Shown here one piece after another: positions 15,985 through 23,185 of a stretch of 23,245 nt of DNA (position 1 is the stretch's first letter; the number at the start of each line of letters is the position of its first letter). This DNA is from Betaproteobacteria bacterium TMED156. GTDB taxonomy: Bacteria; Pseudomonadota; Gammaproteobacteria; Burkholderiales; Burkholderiaceae_A. The notes under the pieces were generated by a model that was not told where the DNA came from, ran no database searches, and saw only the letters and a program-made list of their open reading frames with translations. The DNA is taken from the NCBI GenBank assembly GCA_002171155.1, contig NHHF01000008.1, forward strand, positions 1 to 23,245, in the 5' to 3' direction. A program made the position numbers and the translations under genes.

Positions 15985-17427
15985 GTGATTACATCTGTGA
16001 AAAATAACCAAGAAAAAATTTTATCTTTTCATCAATATATATCCTTTAAGATTATATTCTTGATGTTTTCATGCTTAGTACCTTTTTTTGCATTAGCTGA
16101 TAATCCTGCTAACGAAAAAGAACTATATAGTTCATCTCTTGCACCAAAAATTAATTCTTGGGAGACTGAATCAGGGGTTAAGGCAATGATGTTTCAAGTA
16201 GATTCAATTCCTGTAATTGATATTGCAATTGACATTGATGCTGGGAGTAGGTGGGACCCTGTTGGTCTAGAAGGTTTGTCTTCTATGACTAATTCTATGA
16301 TATTTAAGGGGTTATCAAAATTTAAAAATGAACCTCATATGACGGAGGAAGAAATACTTCAATTTATTGCAAAGATGGCCATGGTAAAATCTAGTAGTAA
16401 TGGTAAAGATAGAACTTCATTGAGGTTTAGATTTTTATCTGACGATGAAATCAGGAAACCCATCACAAAGTTCATTGCCCACACCCTATCATTTCCAGAA
16501 TTTAATGAGGATATTTTAGAAAGAGAAAAAAATTTCACAATTTCAAGATTGGAAGAATCTCTTACTAAACCACAATCATTAGCAACTAGAAATCTTTGGA
16601 AATTAATGTATCCTGACCACCCTTATGGTAGATCAATTTCTGTTGATTCAGTAAGATCTATAACCAAAAACGGTTTGAAAAGTTTTCACCAAACCTTTTG
16701 GATACCAAAACGAATGACCATTTCAATAGTTGGTGATATTGACATTAACGATGCGAAAAAACTAGTCAATGGTATTACCGAGTCTATTCCAAACGAATCA
16801 ATTACTAATGATTTTGAACATAACATAGAGTTTCCTTTAATTTTGCCCGCAGTTACTAAAGGTGGGAGTTCAACCAAAAGGATTTCTCATCCAGCTGGTC
16901 AAAGTCATATTTGGATCGGACTTCCTATCCTAGCTAGACACGAAACTGATAATATTTTTCCTATGTTGGTTGCGAATCATATTCTTGGTGGAAGTGGTTT
17001 TGGTTCTAGATTGACCGAGGAAATCAGGGAAAAAAGGGGGTTATCATACAGTGTTTTTTCTGCCTTTCGTCTTTTAAAACAAGAAGGACCTTTTTTTGTA
17101 GCATTGCAAACTGGAAAAAATAATGCTGATGTTGCTATTCAGGTAGTTTCAGAAACTTTAAGGGAGTTTATCAAAAAAGGACCTACTACTTTTGAATTGG
17201 AAAATGCGAAGAAGGGTTTAATTGGGGGTTTTGCTTTGAGACTTGATTCTAATTTTAAGCTTTTAGAAAATTTGTCACAAATTGCTTTTTACGATTTGCC
17301 TTTAGATTACCTTGAAAATTGGACTTTAAGAGTTCAGGCAGTTACATTAGCTGACGTAAAAAAAGTTTTAATAGATAAGTTGGATTTGAATAATCTAAGT
17401 TTAGTAGTTGTTGGAAATAAAGACTAA
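15985..17427 (+). CDS. M16 family peptidase homologue, non-catalytic partner, secreted
   Basis: The 480-residue protein aligns with the preceding peptidase but lacks the zinc site. At the HxxEH position it has Ser100, Asn103 and Ser104 ahead of MIFKG. It keeps the REKRGLSYSVFSAF segment with the Arg/Tyr pair that non-catalytic M16B subunits use in substrate binding. A hydrophobic stretch at about 22-37 ending ALA looks like a signal peptide with a longer N-region. GTG at 15985 is used; GTG at 15997 would shorten the N-region by four residues. Tight spacing to both neighbours (7 and 8 bases) suggests an operon with rsmD. Confidence 0.92.
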   Translation: MITSVKNNQEKILSFHQYISFKIIFLMFSCLVPFFALADNPANEKELYSSSLAPKINSWETESGVKAMMFQVDSIPVIDIAIDIDAGSRWDPVGLEGLSSMTNSMIFKGLSKFKNEPHMTEEEILQFIAKMAMVKSSSNGKDRTSLRFRFLSDDEIRKPITKFIAHTLSFPEFNEDILEREKNFTISRLEESLTKPQSLATRNLWKLMYPDHPYGRSISVDSVRSITKNGLKSFHQTFWIPKRMTISIVGDIDINDAKKLVNGITESIPNESITNDFEHNIEFPLILPAVTKGGSSTKRISHPAGQSHIWIGLPILARHETDNIFPMLVANHILGGSGFGSRLTEEIREKRGLSYSVFSAFRLLKQEGPFFVALQTGKNNADVAIQVVSETLREFIKKGPTTFELENAKKGLIGGFALRLDSNFKLLENLSQIAFYDLPLDYLENWTLRVQAVTLADVKKVLIDKLDLNNLSLVVVGNKD

Positions 17428-17435
17428 CAAAAACA

Positions 17436-17984
17436 ATGATTCGAATCATTGGTGGAAGATGGAAAAGAAAATCTTTAAATGTATTAGACTACAGTAGTCT
17501 TCGTCCAACACCTTCCCGTGTAAGAGAAACAGTTTTCAATTGGATCAGTACAAGACTAAGTTTGTCCGATGCAAGTGTTTTAGATCTTTTTAGTGGAAGT
17601 GGAGCTTTAGGAATAGAGGCAGCTTCAAGAGGAGCTAAAGAAGTTCAGCTGGTCGAATCCAACATAGTTGCAGTAAAACAAATCCAAAGTTTTATTTCAG
17701 ATGTTGATGAATTCAAAAATATTAATATCCAATGTAAAGACGCATTTGAATGGTTGCGTTCAAATCGCAACCAAATTTTTGATTTAATTTTTCTCGATCC
17801 ACCTTTTGAAAGCAATATGCTAGAAAAGGTATTACCATTGGTGATAAATTTCATAAACAACGATGGATTGATATATATTGAAAGTGAAAAAAAAGTTTCT
17901 GATTTTTGTATTTCATTGGGTTACAAAATTGTTTGCTCAGGAAAAAGTGGTTCTGTAAGATATCATTTAATAACTATAGAATGA
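17436..17984 (+). CDS. rsmD: 16S rRNA (guanine(966)-N(2))-methyltransferase RsmD
   Basis: RsmD methylates G966 of 16S rRNA during assembly of the small ribosomal subunit, using SAM. The 182-residue protein starts with [16 protein letters not shown] and [14 protein letters not shown], both family signatures. The SAM motif [20 protein letters not shown] is at about residues 48-67, and the catalytic DPPF motif lies in FLDPPF. Its TGA overlaps an in-frame ATG of the coaD reading frame (ATGA at 17981-17984). The rsmD-coaD order is common across bacteria. Confidence 0.96.
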   Translation: MIRIIGGRWKRKSLNVLDYSSLRPTPSRVRETVFNWISTRLSLSDASVLDLFSGSGALGIEAASRGAKEVQLVESNIVAVKQIQSFISDVDEFKNINIQCKDAFEWLRSNRNQIFDLIFLDPPFESNMLEKVLPLVINFINNDGLIYIESEKKVSDFCISLGYKIVCSGKSGSVRYHLITIE

Positions 17985-18019
17985 AAATTTTAAATAACGT
18001 AAATGTTTTATTTAAAACA

Positions 18020-18502
18020 ATGACAACTACTGCTATTTATCCTGGAACTTTTGATCCAATGACGCGAGGGCACGAAGACCTTGTTCGAAGAGCTTGTAAA
18101 CTTTTCGATATAGTTGTTGTTGGAGTGGCTGAGAGTAAGACCAAGTCGCCATTTTTTGATTTACAAGAACGCATTAAAATTGCTAGTGAGGTTCTTGGTC
18201 ATAACACTTCAGTCAAAGTTCTTGGTTTCCAAGGTTTATTGAAAGATTTTATTAGAGAGAATAATGGATCAGTTGTTATTAGAGGGCTAAGAGCTGTATC
18301 TGATTTTGAATATGAATTTCAAATGGCTGGTATGAACAGATATTTGTTACCTGACGTGGAAACAGTTTTTTTGACACCTTCAGAACAATATCAATTTATT
18401 TCTGGAAGCATCGTAAGAGAAATAGCCATGTTAGGTGGTGATGTTGAAAAATTTGTTTTTCCTTCAGTAGAAAAGTGGTTAAAGAAAAAAATTAGAAAAT
18501 GA
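18020..18502 (+). CDS. coaD: Phosphopantetheine adenylyltransferase
   Basis: CoaD transfers an adenylyl group from ATP to 4'-phosphopantetheine, the penultimate step in coenzyme A synthesis. The 160-residue protein (normal length) has the nucleotidyltransferase motif [12 protein letters not shown] (the TxGH equivalent) at the N-terminus and [11 protein letters not shown] near the C-terminus, the ISSTxVR-like motif. Start choice: ATG at 18020 gives a standard N-terminus (MTTTAIYPG) but has no Shine-Dalgarno. ATG at 17981 overlaps the rsmD stop as ATGA and would add 13 residues. The shorter form is preferred on family length. Confidence 0.95.
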   Translation: MTTTAIYPGTFDPMTRGHEDLVRRACKLFDIVVVGVAESKTKSPFFDLQERIKIASEVLGHNTSVKVLGFQGLLKDFIRENNGSVVIRGLRAVSDFEYEFQMAGMNRYLLPDVETVFLTPSEQYQFISGSIVREIAMLGGDVEKFVFPSVEKWLKKKIRK

Positions 18503-18581
18503 ATTTTGTATTGAGAATTTTAATAGTATTTATTTGCCAGAATTATATTATTGAGTTACTTTAATTTTTGTATTTTATCAT

Positions 18582-18655
18582 TGGGGTGTAGCCAAGTTGG
18601 TTAAGGCACCGGATTTTGATTCCGGCATGCGAGGGTTCGAGTCCTTCCACCCCAG
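18582..18655 (+). tRNA. tRNA-Gln (anticodon TTG)
   Basis: A 74-base cloverleaf can be drawn: acceptor TGGGGTG/CACCCCA with discriminator G, anticodon stem CCGGA/TCCGG around the loop TTTTGAT (anticodon TTG), and T arm GAGGG-TTCGAGT-CCTTC. The CCA end is not encoded, since TCC follows. It sits immediately upstream of prs, as in Burkholderiales, where ispE usually lies on its other side; here coaD does. No well-spaced promoter was resolved in the 79 bases before it. Confidence 0.97.
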
Positions 18656-18680
18656 TCCTTTTTTAAAAAAGTGATTTGAA

Positions 18681-19661
18681 ATGATTGATAGATTGCCAGA
18701 ATCTAATAATAATCTGTCTGAAGAAACGATGATCTTTACAGGCAGAGCCAATATTAATTTAGCAGAAGCTGTTGCTAAAAATCTTCTAACCGGACTTGGA
18801 AGAGCGCAAGTTACAAGGTTTTCTGACGGTGAGATAGCTGTAGAAATTCTAGAGCATGTTAGAGGGAAAGAGATTTTTGTTCTTCAATCTACATGCTACC
18901 CAGCCAATGACAATTTAATGGAAATCATGCTTATTGTTGATGCTCTCAGACGCTCCTCTGCTGGAAGGATTACGGCAGCTATTCCTTATTTTGGTTATGC
19001 AAGACAGGATCGAAGAGTAAGGTCGTCTCGTGTTCCAATTAGTGCAAAAGTTATTGCTAATATGCTGGAGTCTGCAGGGGTAAATAGAATTTTAACTATG
19101 GATTTGCACTCTGATCAAATTCAGGGTTTCTTCGACATTCCAGTAGATAATATATATGCAACTCCAATATTATTGGGTGACATTTGTAAAAACGATTTTA
19201 AAGATCCTGTTGTTGTTTCTCCTGATGTTGGAGGAGTTGTAAGAGCCAGAGCTTTTGCGAAAGAATTAAATACAGACCTGGCAATAATCGATAAAAGAAG
19301 AGCTAGAGCAAACGAATCGGAAGTTATGAACATTATTGGTGATGTTAACAATCGCCCATGTCTAATTATGGATGACGTTGTTGATACCGCTGGAACACTT
19401 ACCAGAGCAGCAAAAGCTCTAAAAGACCATGGTGCTTCAAAAGTTTTGGCTTATTGTACTCACCCTGTACTTTCTGGAGATGCAGTAAACAAAATTGACA
19501 ATTCAGCTCTTGATGAATTAGTAGTTACCGATACAATACCACTTTCAAAATCATCCAGTACCTGTGAAAAAATTAAGCAGATCTCATGCTCCGGCCTATT
19601 AGCTGAGACAATTTTGAGAATTTCAAAATCCGATTCAGTTAGCTCACTTTTCTTGAGTTAA
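18681..19661 (+). CDS. prs: Ribose-phosphate pyrophosphokinase
   Basis: Prs makes PRPP from ribose 5-phosphate and ATP for nucleotide, histidine and tryptophan synthesis. The 326-residue protein shows the class I features in order: [55 protein letters not shown], the catalytic-site segment [19 protein letters not shown], a flexible-loop IDKRRA, and the PRPP-binding [12 protein letters not shown] at 18681 adds about 16 residues before [14 protein letters not shown], similar in length to betaproteobacterial relatives. The ribosome site is weak. It lies 25 bases after tRNA-Gln and may be co-transcribed with it. Confidence 0.97.
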   Translation: MIDRLPESNNNLSEETMIFTGRANINLAEAVAKNLLTGLGRAQVTRFSDGEIAVEILEHVRGKEIFVLQSTCYPANDNLMEIMLIVDALRRSSAGRITAAIPYFGYARQDRRVRSSRVPISAKVIANMLESAGVNRILTMDLHSDQIQGFFDIPVDNIYATPILLGDICKNDFKDPVVVSPDVGGVVRARAFAKELNTDLAIIDKRRARANESEVMNIIGDVNNRPCLIMDDVVDTAGTLTRAAKALKDHGASKVLAYCTHPVLSGDAVNKIDNSALDELVVTDTIPLSKSSSTCEKIKQISCSGLLAETILRISKSDSVSSLFLS

Positions 19662-19671
19662 AAAAAAATGC

Positions 19672-19700
19672 ATGAAAATATTTTATTCTCATAATATAAT
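19672..19700 (+). promoter_or_regulatory. Candidate rplY promoter
   Basis: ATGAAA at 19672-19677 and a perfect TATAAT at 19695-19700 are 17 bases apart, the same arrangement as at rpoH. Transcription would start near 19707, ahead of the AGGAG ribosome site of rplY. Confidence 0.6.
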
Positions 19701-19727
19701 GAAATTCTTCATTTTTAGGAGTTGTAA

Positions 19728-20387
19728 ATGTCTGTTGTTACACATGTTAATGCGAAAGAAAGAGCACTTGCTGGGTCAAGCAAATCAAAAAAATTACGTA
19801 GGTCGGGTAAAGTACCTGCAATTGTCTATGGTGCCGGTAAAGATGTAAAAAATATAGAACTTGATCATAATTCAATCAAATTAGCTCTAGATGTAGAGTC
19901 TTTTCATTCGTCTATACTTGATTTAGAAGTAGGTGGAAAAACTGAAAAAGTTCTTCTTAGAGATTTTCAAGTTCATCCTTACAAACAAAAAATTACTCAT
20001 GTTGATTTTCAAAGAGTTGATGAAAAAAAGAAACTTCATACCAAGATACCTTTGCACTTCATAGGGGAAGAAAACAGTCCTGCGGTAAAATTATCCGGAG
20101 GACTTATGTCACATGTAATGACGGAAATTGAAATTACTTGTTTACCTAAAGATTTACCAGGGTTTATTGAGGTTGATTTATCTTCCATTGAAATTGGAAC
20201 CTCAATTCACGTGAGTGAAATTACTTTCCCCGAAGGGGTTATGCTGGTTTCTCATGGACAAGACGATCCTGTAATAGCAACCGCAGTTAAACCTAAGGTG
20301 GTTGAGGATGTTGTTGACGAGACAGCCGAGTCCGAAGATGATGATGCTACTGACACTGATGCAGAAAAAGCTGAAGAAAAACAATAA
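19728..20387 (+). CDS. rplY: Large-subunit ribosomal protein bL25, long (CTC/TL5) form
   Basis: bL25 binds 5S rRNA in the large ribosomal subunit. The 219-residue protein is the two-domain CTC form. The N-terminal 5S-binding domain (about 1-92) has LRRSGKVPAIVYGAGKD and RDFQVHPYKQKITHVDFQRV. The C-terminal TL5-like beta domain (about 95-190) has PLHFIGEENSPAVKLSGGLM and LPGFIEVDLSSIEIGTSIHVSEI. A very acidic tail of about 27 residues follows. A good AGGAG site precedes the ATG, and a promoter with a perfect -10 is visible in the 66-base gap after prs. The prs-rplY-pth-ychF order is a familiar proteobacterial arrangement. Confidence 0.97.
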   Translation: MSVVTHVNAKERALAGSSKSKKLRRSGKVPAIVYGAGKDVKNIELDHNSIKLALDVESFHSSILDLEVGGKTEKVLLRDFQVHPYKQKITHVDFQRVDEKKKLHTKIPLHFIGEENSPAVKLSGGLMSHVMTEIEITCLPKDLPGFIEVDLSSIEIGTSIHVSEITFPEGVMLVSHGQDDPVIATAVKPKVVEDVVDETAESEDDDATDTDAEKAEEKQ

Positions 20388-20404
20388 TTTTTTAGATCCA
20401 AAGA

Positions 20405-21004
20405 TTGGATGAAATTAGACTTATTATTGGACTTGGAAATCCTGAGTTAGAATATGGTCTGACTCGGCACAACGCCGGTTTCTGGGCATTGAATATAATT
20501 GCCCAAAGAAACAAAGCTATCTGGACATCTGAGCCAAAATTTAGATCCGAAATTTCAAAAATTTATATAGGATCGCCCATACAACGTTGTGTTTGGCTTC
20601 TAAAACCATCACTTTATATGAATGAGTCAGGAGAGGCCGTTGGAAAATTTTGTTTTTTCCACAAAATACAACCTTATGAAATTCTGGTGGTTCACGATGA
20701 ACTGGATCTTTTGCCAGGAGTATTAAAGTTAAAAAAAGGGGGAGGAAATGCTGGACATAATGGACTGAAAAATATTCAAAATAAGTTGCAATCAAGCAAT
20801 TTTTGGAGACTCAGGATTGGAATTGGTCATCCAAGAACGACTGAAACTAAAATAAAGAATGTTTCAAATTTTGTTCTTTCCAAGCCGACTAGTAATGAAA
20901 AAGAAAAAATTGATCAATGTATTGATCTTTGTGTAAATTATGTTGACGAAATATTAAAAGGTGAAATGAAAATTATTAAAGACGCCATAGACAAGGAGAA
21001 ATAG
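20405..21004 (+). CDS. pth: Peptidyl-tRNA hydrolase
   Basis: Pth releases tRNA from peptidyl-tRNAs that drop off ribosomes. The 199-residue protein starts IIGLGNPELEYGLTRHNAGFW. Asn12 and the catalytic His22 are present, followed by KPSLYMNESGEAVG, VVHDELDLLPG with the catalytic Asp, and GGGNAGHNGLKNI. The start is TTG at 20405. An ATG four bases downstream is out of frame and would not encode Pth. No strong ribosome site is seen, but the gap to rplY is only 17 bases, so coupling is possible. ychF starts on the base after its stop codon. Confidence 0.96.
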   Translation: MDEIRLIIGLGNPELEYGLTRHNAGFWALNIIAQRNKAIWTSEPKFRSEISKIYIGSPIQRCVWLLKPSLYMNESGEAVGKFCFFHKIQPYEILVVHDELDLLPGVLKLKKGGGNAGHNGLKNIQNKLQSSNFWRLRIGIGHPRTTETKIKNVSNFVLSKPTSNEKEKIDQCIDLCVNYVDEILKGEMKIIKDAIDKEK

Positions 21005-22096
21005 TTGAGCCTATCATGTGGAATCGTTGGTCTACCTAACGTTGGTAAGAGCACATTGTTCAATGCCCTAACATCATCAGAAATTGCGGCTGAAAATTAT
21101 CCTTTTTGCACAATAGAACCAAATAATGGAATAGTCGAATTACCAGACTATAGACTTAACGAGTTAGCAAAAATAATTAATCCACAAAAAGTTTTACCTG
21201 CCATAGTAGAGTTTGTTGATATAGCTGGAATTGTTTCTGGTGCAAGTAAGGGTGAAGGTCTTGGAAATAAATTTTTATCTAATATCAGAGAAACAGCTGC
21301 AATTATTAATGTAGTCAGATGCTTTGATGATTCCAATGTTGTCCATGTAAATGGAACTGTTGATCCTGTTTCAGATGCAGAAACGATAGCAACTGAACTA
21401 AATCTAGCAGATTTAACCGGAGTCGAAAAACAACTATCAAAGTCTGAAAAACTAGCTCGTACAGGAGACAAAGAGGCTAAAAAGTTTTGTGAATTGTTAG
21501 AAAAATGTAGAGTTTATTTGGATTTAATGAAACCATTGAGAACTTTAAATTTGGATCTGGATGAAATTGAATTATTAAAACCTTACTGTTTCCTGACCCT
21601 AAAACCAATGATGTTTGTTGCTAACGTCTCAGAAAAAGGAATTAATGATAGCAAACATCTTGAATCAATTAAGCTATATGCAACTGAACAAAGAGCACCC
21701 GTGGTAGAAATTTGTGCCGCAATAGAATCACAAATTGCAGAATTTGATTATGAGGAAAAATTAGCTTTCTTAGCTGATGTAGGAATGAAAGAACCGGGTT
21801 TGAATAGATTGATTCAATCCGCATTTAAATTGCTAGGATTGCAAACTTACTTTACCGCTGGACCTAAAGAGGTTCGTGCATGGACTGTTAAGAAAGGTAC
21901 TACTGGTCCCCAAGCTGCAGGAGTGATCCATACTGATTTTGAAAGAGGTTTTATTAGAGCTGAGGTTATCAAGTACAAGGACTTTATTATTTTTGGGGGA
22001 GAGCAACAAGCGAAAGAGGCTGGAAAGTTAAAGTCCGAGGGTAAAGACTATATTGTTGAGGACGGTGATGTAATACATTTCAGATTCAATGTATAA
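21005..22096 (+). CDS. ychF: Ribosome-associated ATPase YchF (OBG family)
   Basis: YchF/OLA1 binds and hydrolyses ATP rather than GTP, associates with ribosomes and is linked to stress responses. The 363-residue protein has P-loop GLPNVGKS at 9-16, the switch segment NYPFCTIEPNNG, DIAG, the altered G4 motif NVSE typical of YchF in place of NKxD, a central coiled-coil segment, and a C-terminal TGS domain (FTAGPKEVRAWTVKKGTTGPQAAGVIH to the end). The start is TTG at 21005, directly after the pth stop. AAGGAG at 20993-20998 is ideally spaced, so the non-ATG start is well supported. Confidence 0.97.
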   Translation: MSLSCGIVGLPNVGKSTLFNALTSSEIAAENYPFCTIEPNNGIVELPDYRLNELAKIINPQKVLPAIVEFVDIAGIVSGASKGEGLGNKFLSNIRETAAIINVVRCFDDSNVVHVNGTVDPVSDAETIATELNLADLTGVEKQLSKSEKLARTGDKEAKKFCELLEKCRVYLDLMKPLRTLNLDLDEIELLKPYCFLTLKPMMFVANVSEKGINDSKHLESIKLYATEQRAPVVEICAAIESQIAEFDYEEKLAFLADVGMKEPGLNRLIQSAFKLLGLQTYFTAGPKEVRAWTVKKGTTGPQAAGVIHTDFERGFIRAEVIKYKDFIIFGGEQQAKEAGKLKSEGKDYIVEDGDVIHFRFNV

Positions 22097-22141
22097 CTCA
22101 GATATTTTATTTACAATATAAATCAACAACTTAACTAAGAA

Positions 22142-22168
22142 ATGTATTAAAGAAAAAGTTTAATACAT
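22142..22168. terminator. AT-rich hairpin between convergent ychF and folD remnant
   Basis: A perfect 10-bp stem (ATGTATTAAA, TTTAATACAT) flanks a 7-base loop (GAAAAAG). It lies 45 bases after the ychF stop and before the minus-strand folD remnant, a suitable place for a bidirectional terminator. No T-tract follows on either strand and the stem has a single G-C pair, so termination strength is doubtful. Confidence 0.4.
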
Positions 22169-22190
22169 ACTGCACACTATTTGCAAGGTG

Positions 22191-22283
22191 TTACTTGAAT
22201 TTTAATTTCATATTATCTATTTCAACTTTTAATTGTTCCTTCAATTTTTGCGCTACTTTTTTTCCATCTAATATATGTGGCAT
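22191..22283 (-). pseudogene. folD: folD N-terminal remnant (30 codons)
   Basis: The minus-strand frame begins ATG at 22283, two bases after the yggT stop, and encodes MPHILDGKKVAQKLKEQL and about 12 more residues before TAA at 22193-22191. This matches the N-terminus of FolD (methylenetetrahydrofolate dehydrogenase/cyclohydrolase), which normally continues for about 280 residues. Past the stop, the same frame reads HLANSVQYVLNF. This could be a decayed 'LA...S..YV.NK' segment with several residues deleted, but that is speculative. Intact FolD could not be made from this locus. Alternatively it is a short unrelated peptide with chance similarity. Confidence 0.6.
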
Positions 22284-22285
22284 GA

Positions 22286-22567
22286 TTATCTAGGCCAATA
22301 CTCAATTAATAAACTTTTAATAAACCACAAACCTAGAAAAACAACTATTGGTGATAAATCTATTCCACCAAAAGCAGGTAAGTATCTTCTTACAAAATTT
22401 AAACTTGGTTCACATAATCGATATAAAACATCCATGATGCTATAAACAAGCCGATTACCAGTACTAATTATATTAAAATTAATAAGCCAAGTAAGAATTA
22501 TATAAACTATAAGAACAAATTCAAATAAGTTTATAATTTGAATAATTAAATACAAAAGAGAATTCAT
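22286..22567 (-). CDS. YggT family membrane protein, short single-repeat form
   Basis: The 93-residue protein has two membrane helices flanking a conserved segment. The first ends IILTWLINFNII. Next come LYRLCEPSLNFVRRYLPAFGGIDLSP, the YggT signature, and a second helix. The family is implicated in membrane or osmotic functions, without a defined mechanism. Beta- and gammaproteobacterial YggT proteins are usually about 190 residues with two repeats. This single-repeat form with 'WLxxFNxI' resembles alphaproteobacterial versions, which often lie near folD. It is followed directly by a folD remnant, supporting acquisition of the pair. No ribosome site is clear before the ATG. Confidence 0.85.
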   Translation of the reverse strand: MNSLLYLIIQIINLFEFVLIVYIILTWLINFNIISTGNRLVYSIMDVLYRLCEPSLNFVRRYLPAFGGIDLSPIVVFLGLWFIKSLLIEYWPR

Positions 22568-22591
22568 TATAAGATTTTTTATTAGTTTTAG

Positions 22592-22732
22592 TTAATACAT
22601 TGATCCAAATTGTAATTCCAATGCAACAGTAACAACCAACATTAAACCAATCCACATCCATCGATTCTTATAAAACTTATCGAACATTGTTTCATTTTTC
22701 TTTTTATCTTCTTTATCCTCTTCATCACTCAT
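22592..22732 (-). CDS. Small membrane protein, 46 residues, unknown function
   Basis: On the minus strand, ATG at 22732 is preceded by AGGAG (22742 to 22738) with five-base spacing, an excellent ribosome site. The 46-residue product has a highly charged N-terminus (MSDEEDKEDKKKNETMFDKF), then one membrane helix around WMWIGLMLVVTVALEL, and a short tail. The ribosome site overlaps the stop codon of the upstream broken gene, and yggT follows 24 bases after its stop, so the genes look co-transcribed. I do not recognise a family. The strong ribosome site and sensible topology argue for a real gene. Confidence 0.7.
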   Translation of the reverse strand: MSDEEDKEDKKKNETMFDKFYKNRWMWIGLMLVVTVALELQFGSMY

Positions 22733-22740
22733 AATATCTC

Positions 22741-23124
22741 CTAGTAAGTTATGCTTCTGCAATCAATCACTCGTTCAAGAAGTTTGAGTTTTGCTAACTT
22801 CATTCTACCTTGCCAGTAACCTGTCCAAAAAACTGGGGCTTGTCTGCAATTATCTTTGTGTGTGAATTTATCAAATGGTTTTCCATTCTCATATGGAGGT
22901 TGTAAACCTTGAGATGTGTATTGTGTTTTTGTTATATCAATAATTTTTTTACCATCTTGAATCCACCAATGCCACTCGCATTTTGCATTGAAATCATTAC
23001 CACGACCCTTGTAAGGAACAAGTTTATCGGTATCAAATTAATAATACAGAGCTTGGGCAAAATGAACACAACTATCAAATATAGGAATTGTTTTACTCTT
23101 TTCTTTATATTCTTTGTTTCGCAA
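22741..23124 (-). pseudogene. Transglutaminase-like protein gene broken by an in-frame TAA
   Basis: On the minus strand a single frame is open from TTG at 23124 to TAG at 22741, except for TAA at 23040-23038. The conserved-looking protein spans the stop. Before it is IFDSCVHFAQALYY; after it are FDTDKLVPYKGRG, CEWHWWIQDGKKIIDITKTQY, GLQPPYENGKPF and a C-terminal KLKLLERVIDCRS. Cys19, His52 and Asp63 (numbered from the TTG, stop as 29) have the spacing pattern of a papain/transglutaminase-like catalytic triad. I recall similar 'HWW...iiDiT..QY...PPYe.G' proteins among phage and bacterial hypotheticals. The 98 codons after the stop have no ATG, GTG or TTG at their beginning, so restart is unlikely. 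The 5' start is also uncertain. Sequencing error is an alternative. Confidence 0.65.
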
Positions 23125-23135
23125 TAATAAAATAT

Positions 23136-23173
23136 ATACTTATCCTATATCGCTTTACGAAATTGGATAGTAT
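23136..23173 (-). terminator. Possible ssrA 3' hairpin
   Basis: Downstream of ssrA on the minus strand, ATACT/AGTAT and ATCC/GGAT form a 9-bp stem with a one-base bulge (arms at 23136-23145 and 23165-23173). The enclosed 19 bases contain a further TCG/CGA pairing. It starts 12 bases from the ssrA end. No strong T-run follows, so it may be a terminator or a chance fold. Confidence 0.3.
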
Positions 23174-23185
23174 AAAACAGTGTAA

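Noticed and set aside
18656..18671. CTTTTTTAAAAAAG inverted repeat after tRNA-Gln as a terminator
   Set aside because: The stem is only A-T pairs apart from its closing C-G and would have no loop. prs begins a few bases later and is likely read through.
22909..23127. Plus-strand 72-residue open frame
   Set aside because: It lies antisense to the broken minus-strand gene, whose translation has protein-like conserved segments. The plus-strand product is low-complexity and has no ribosome site.
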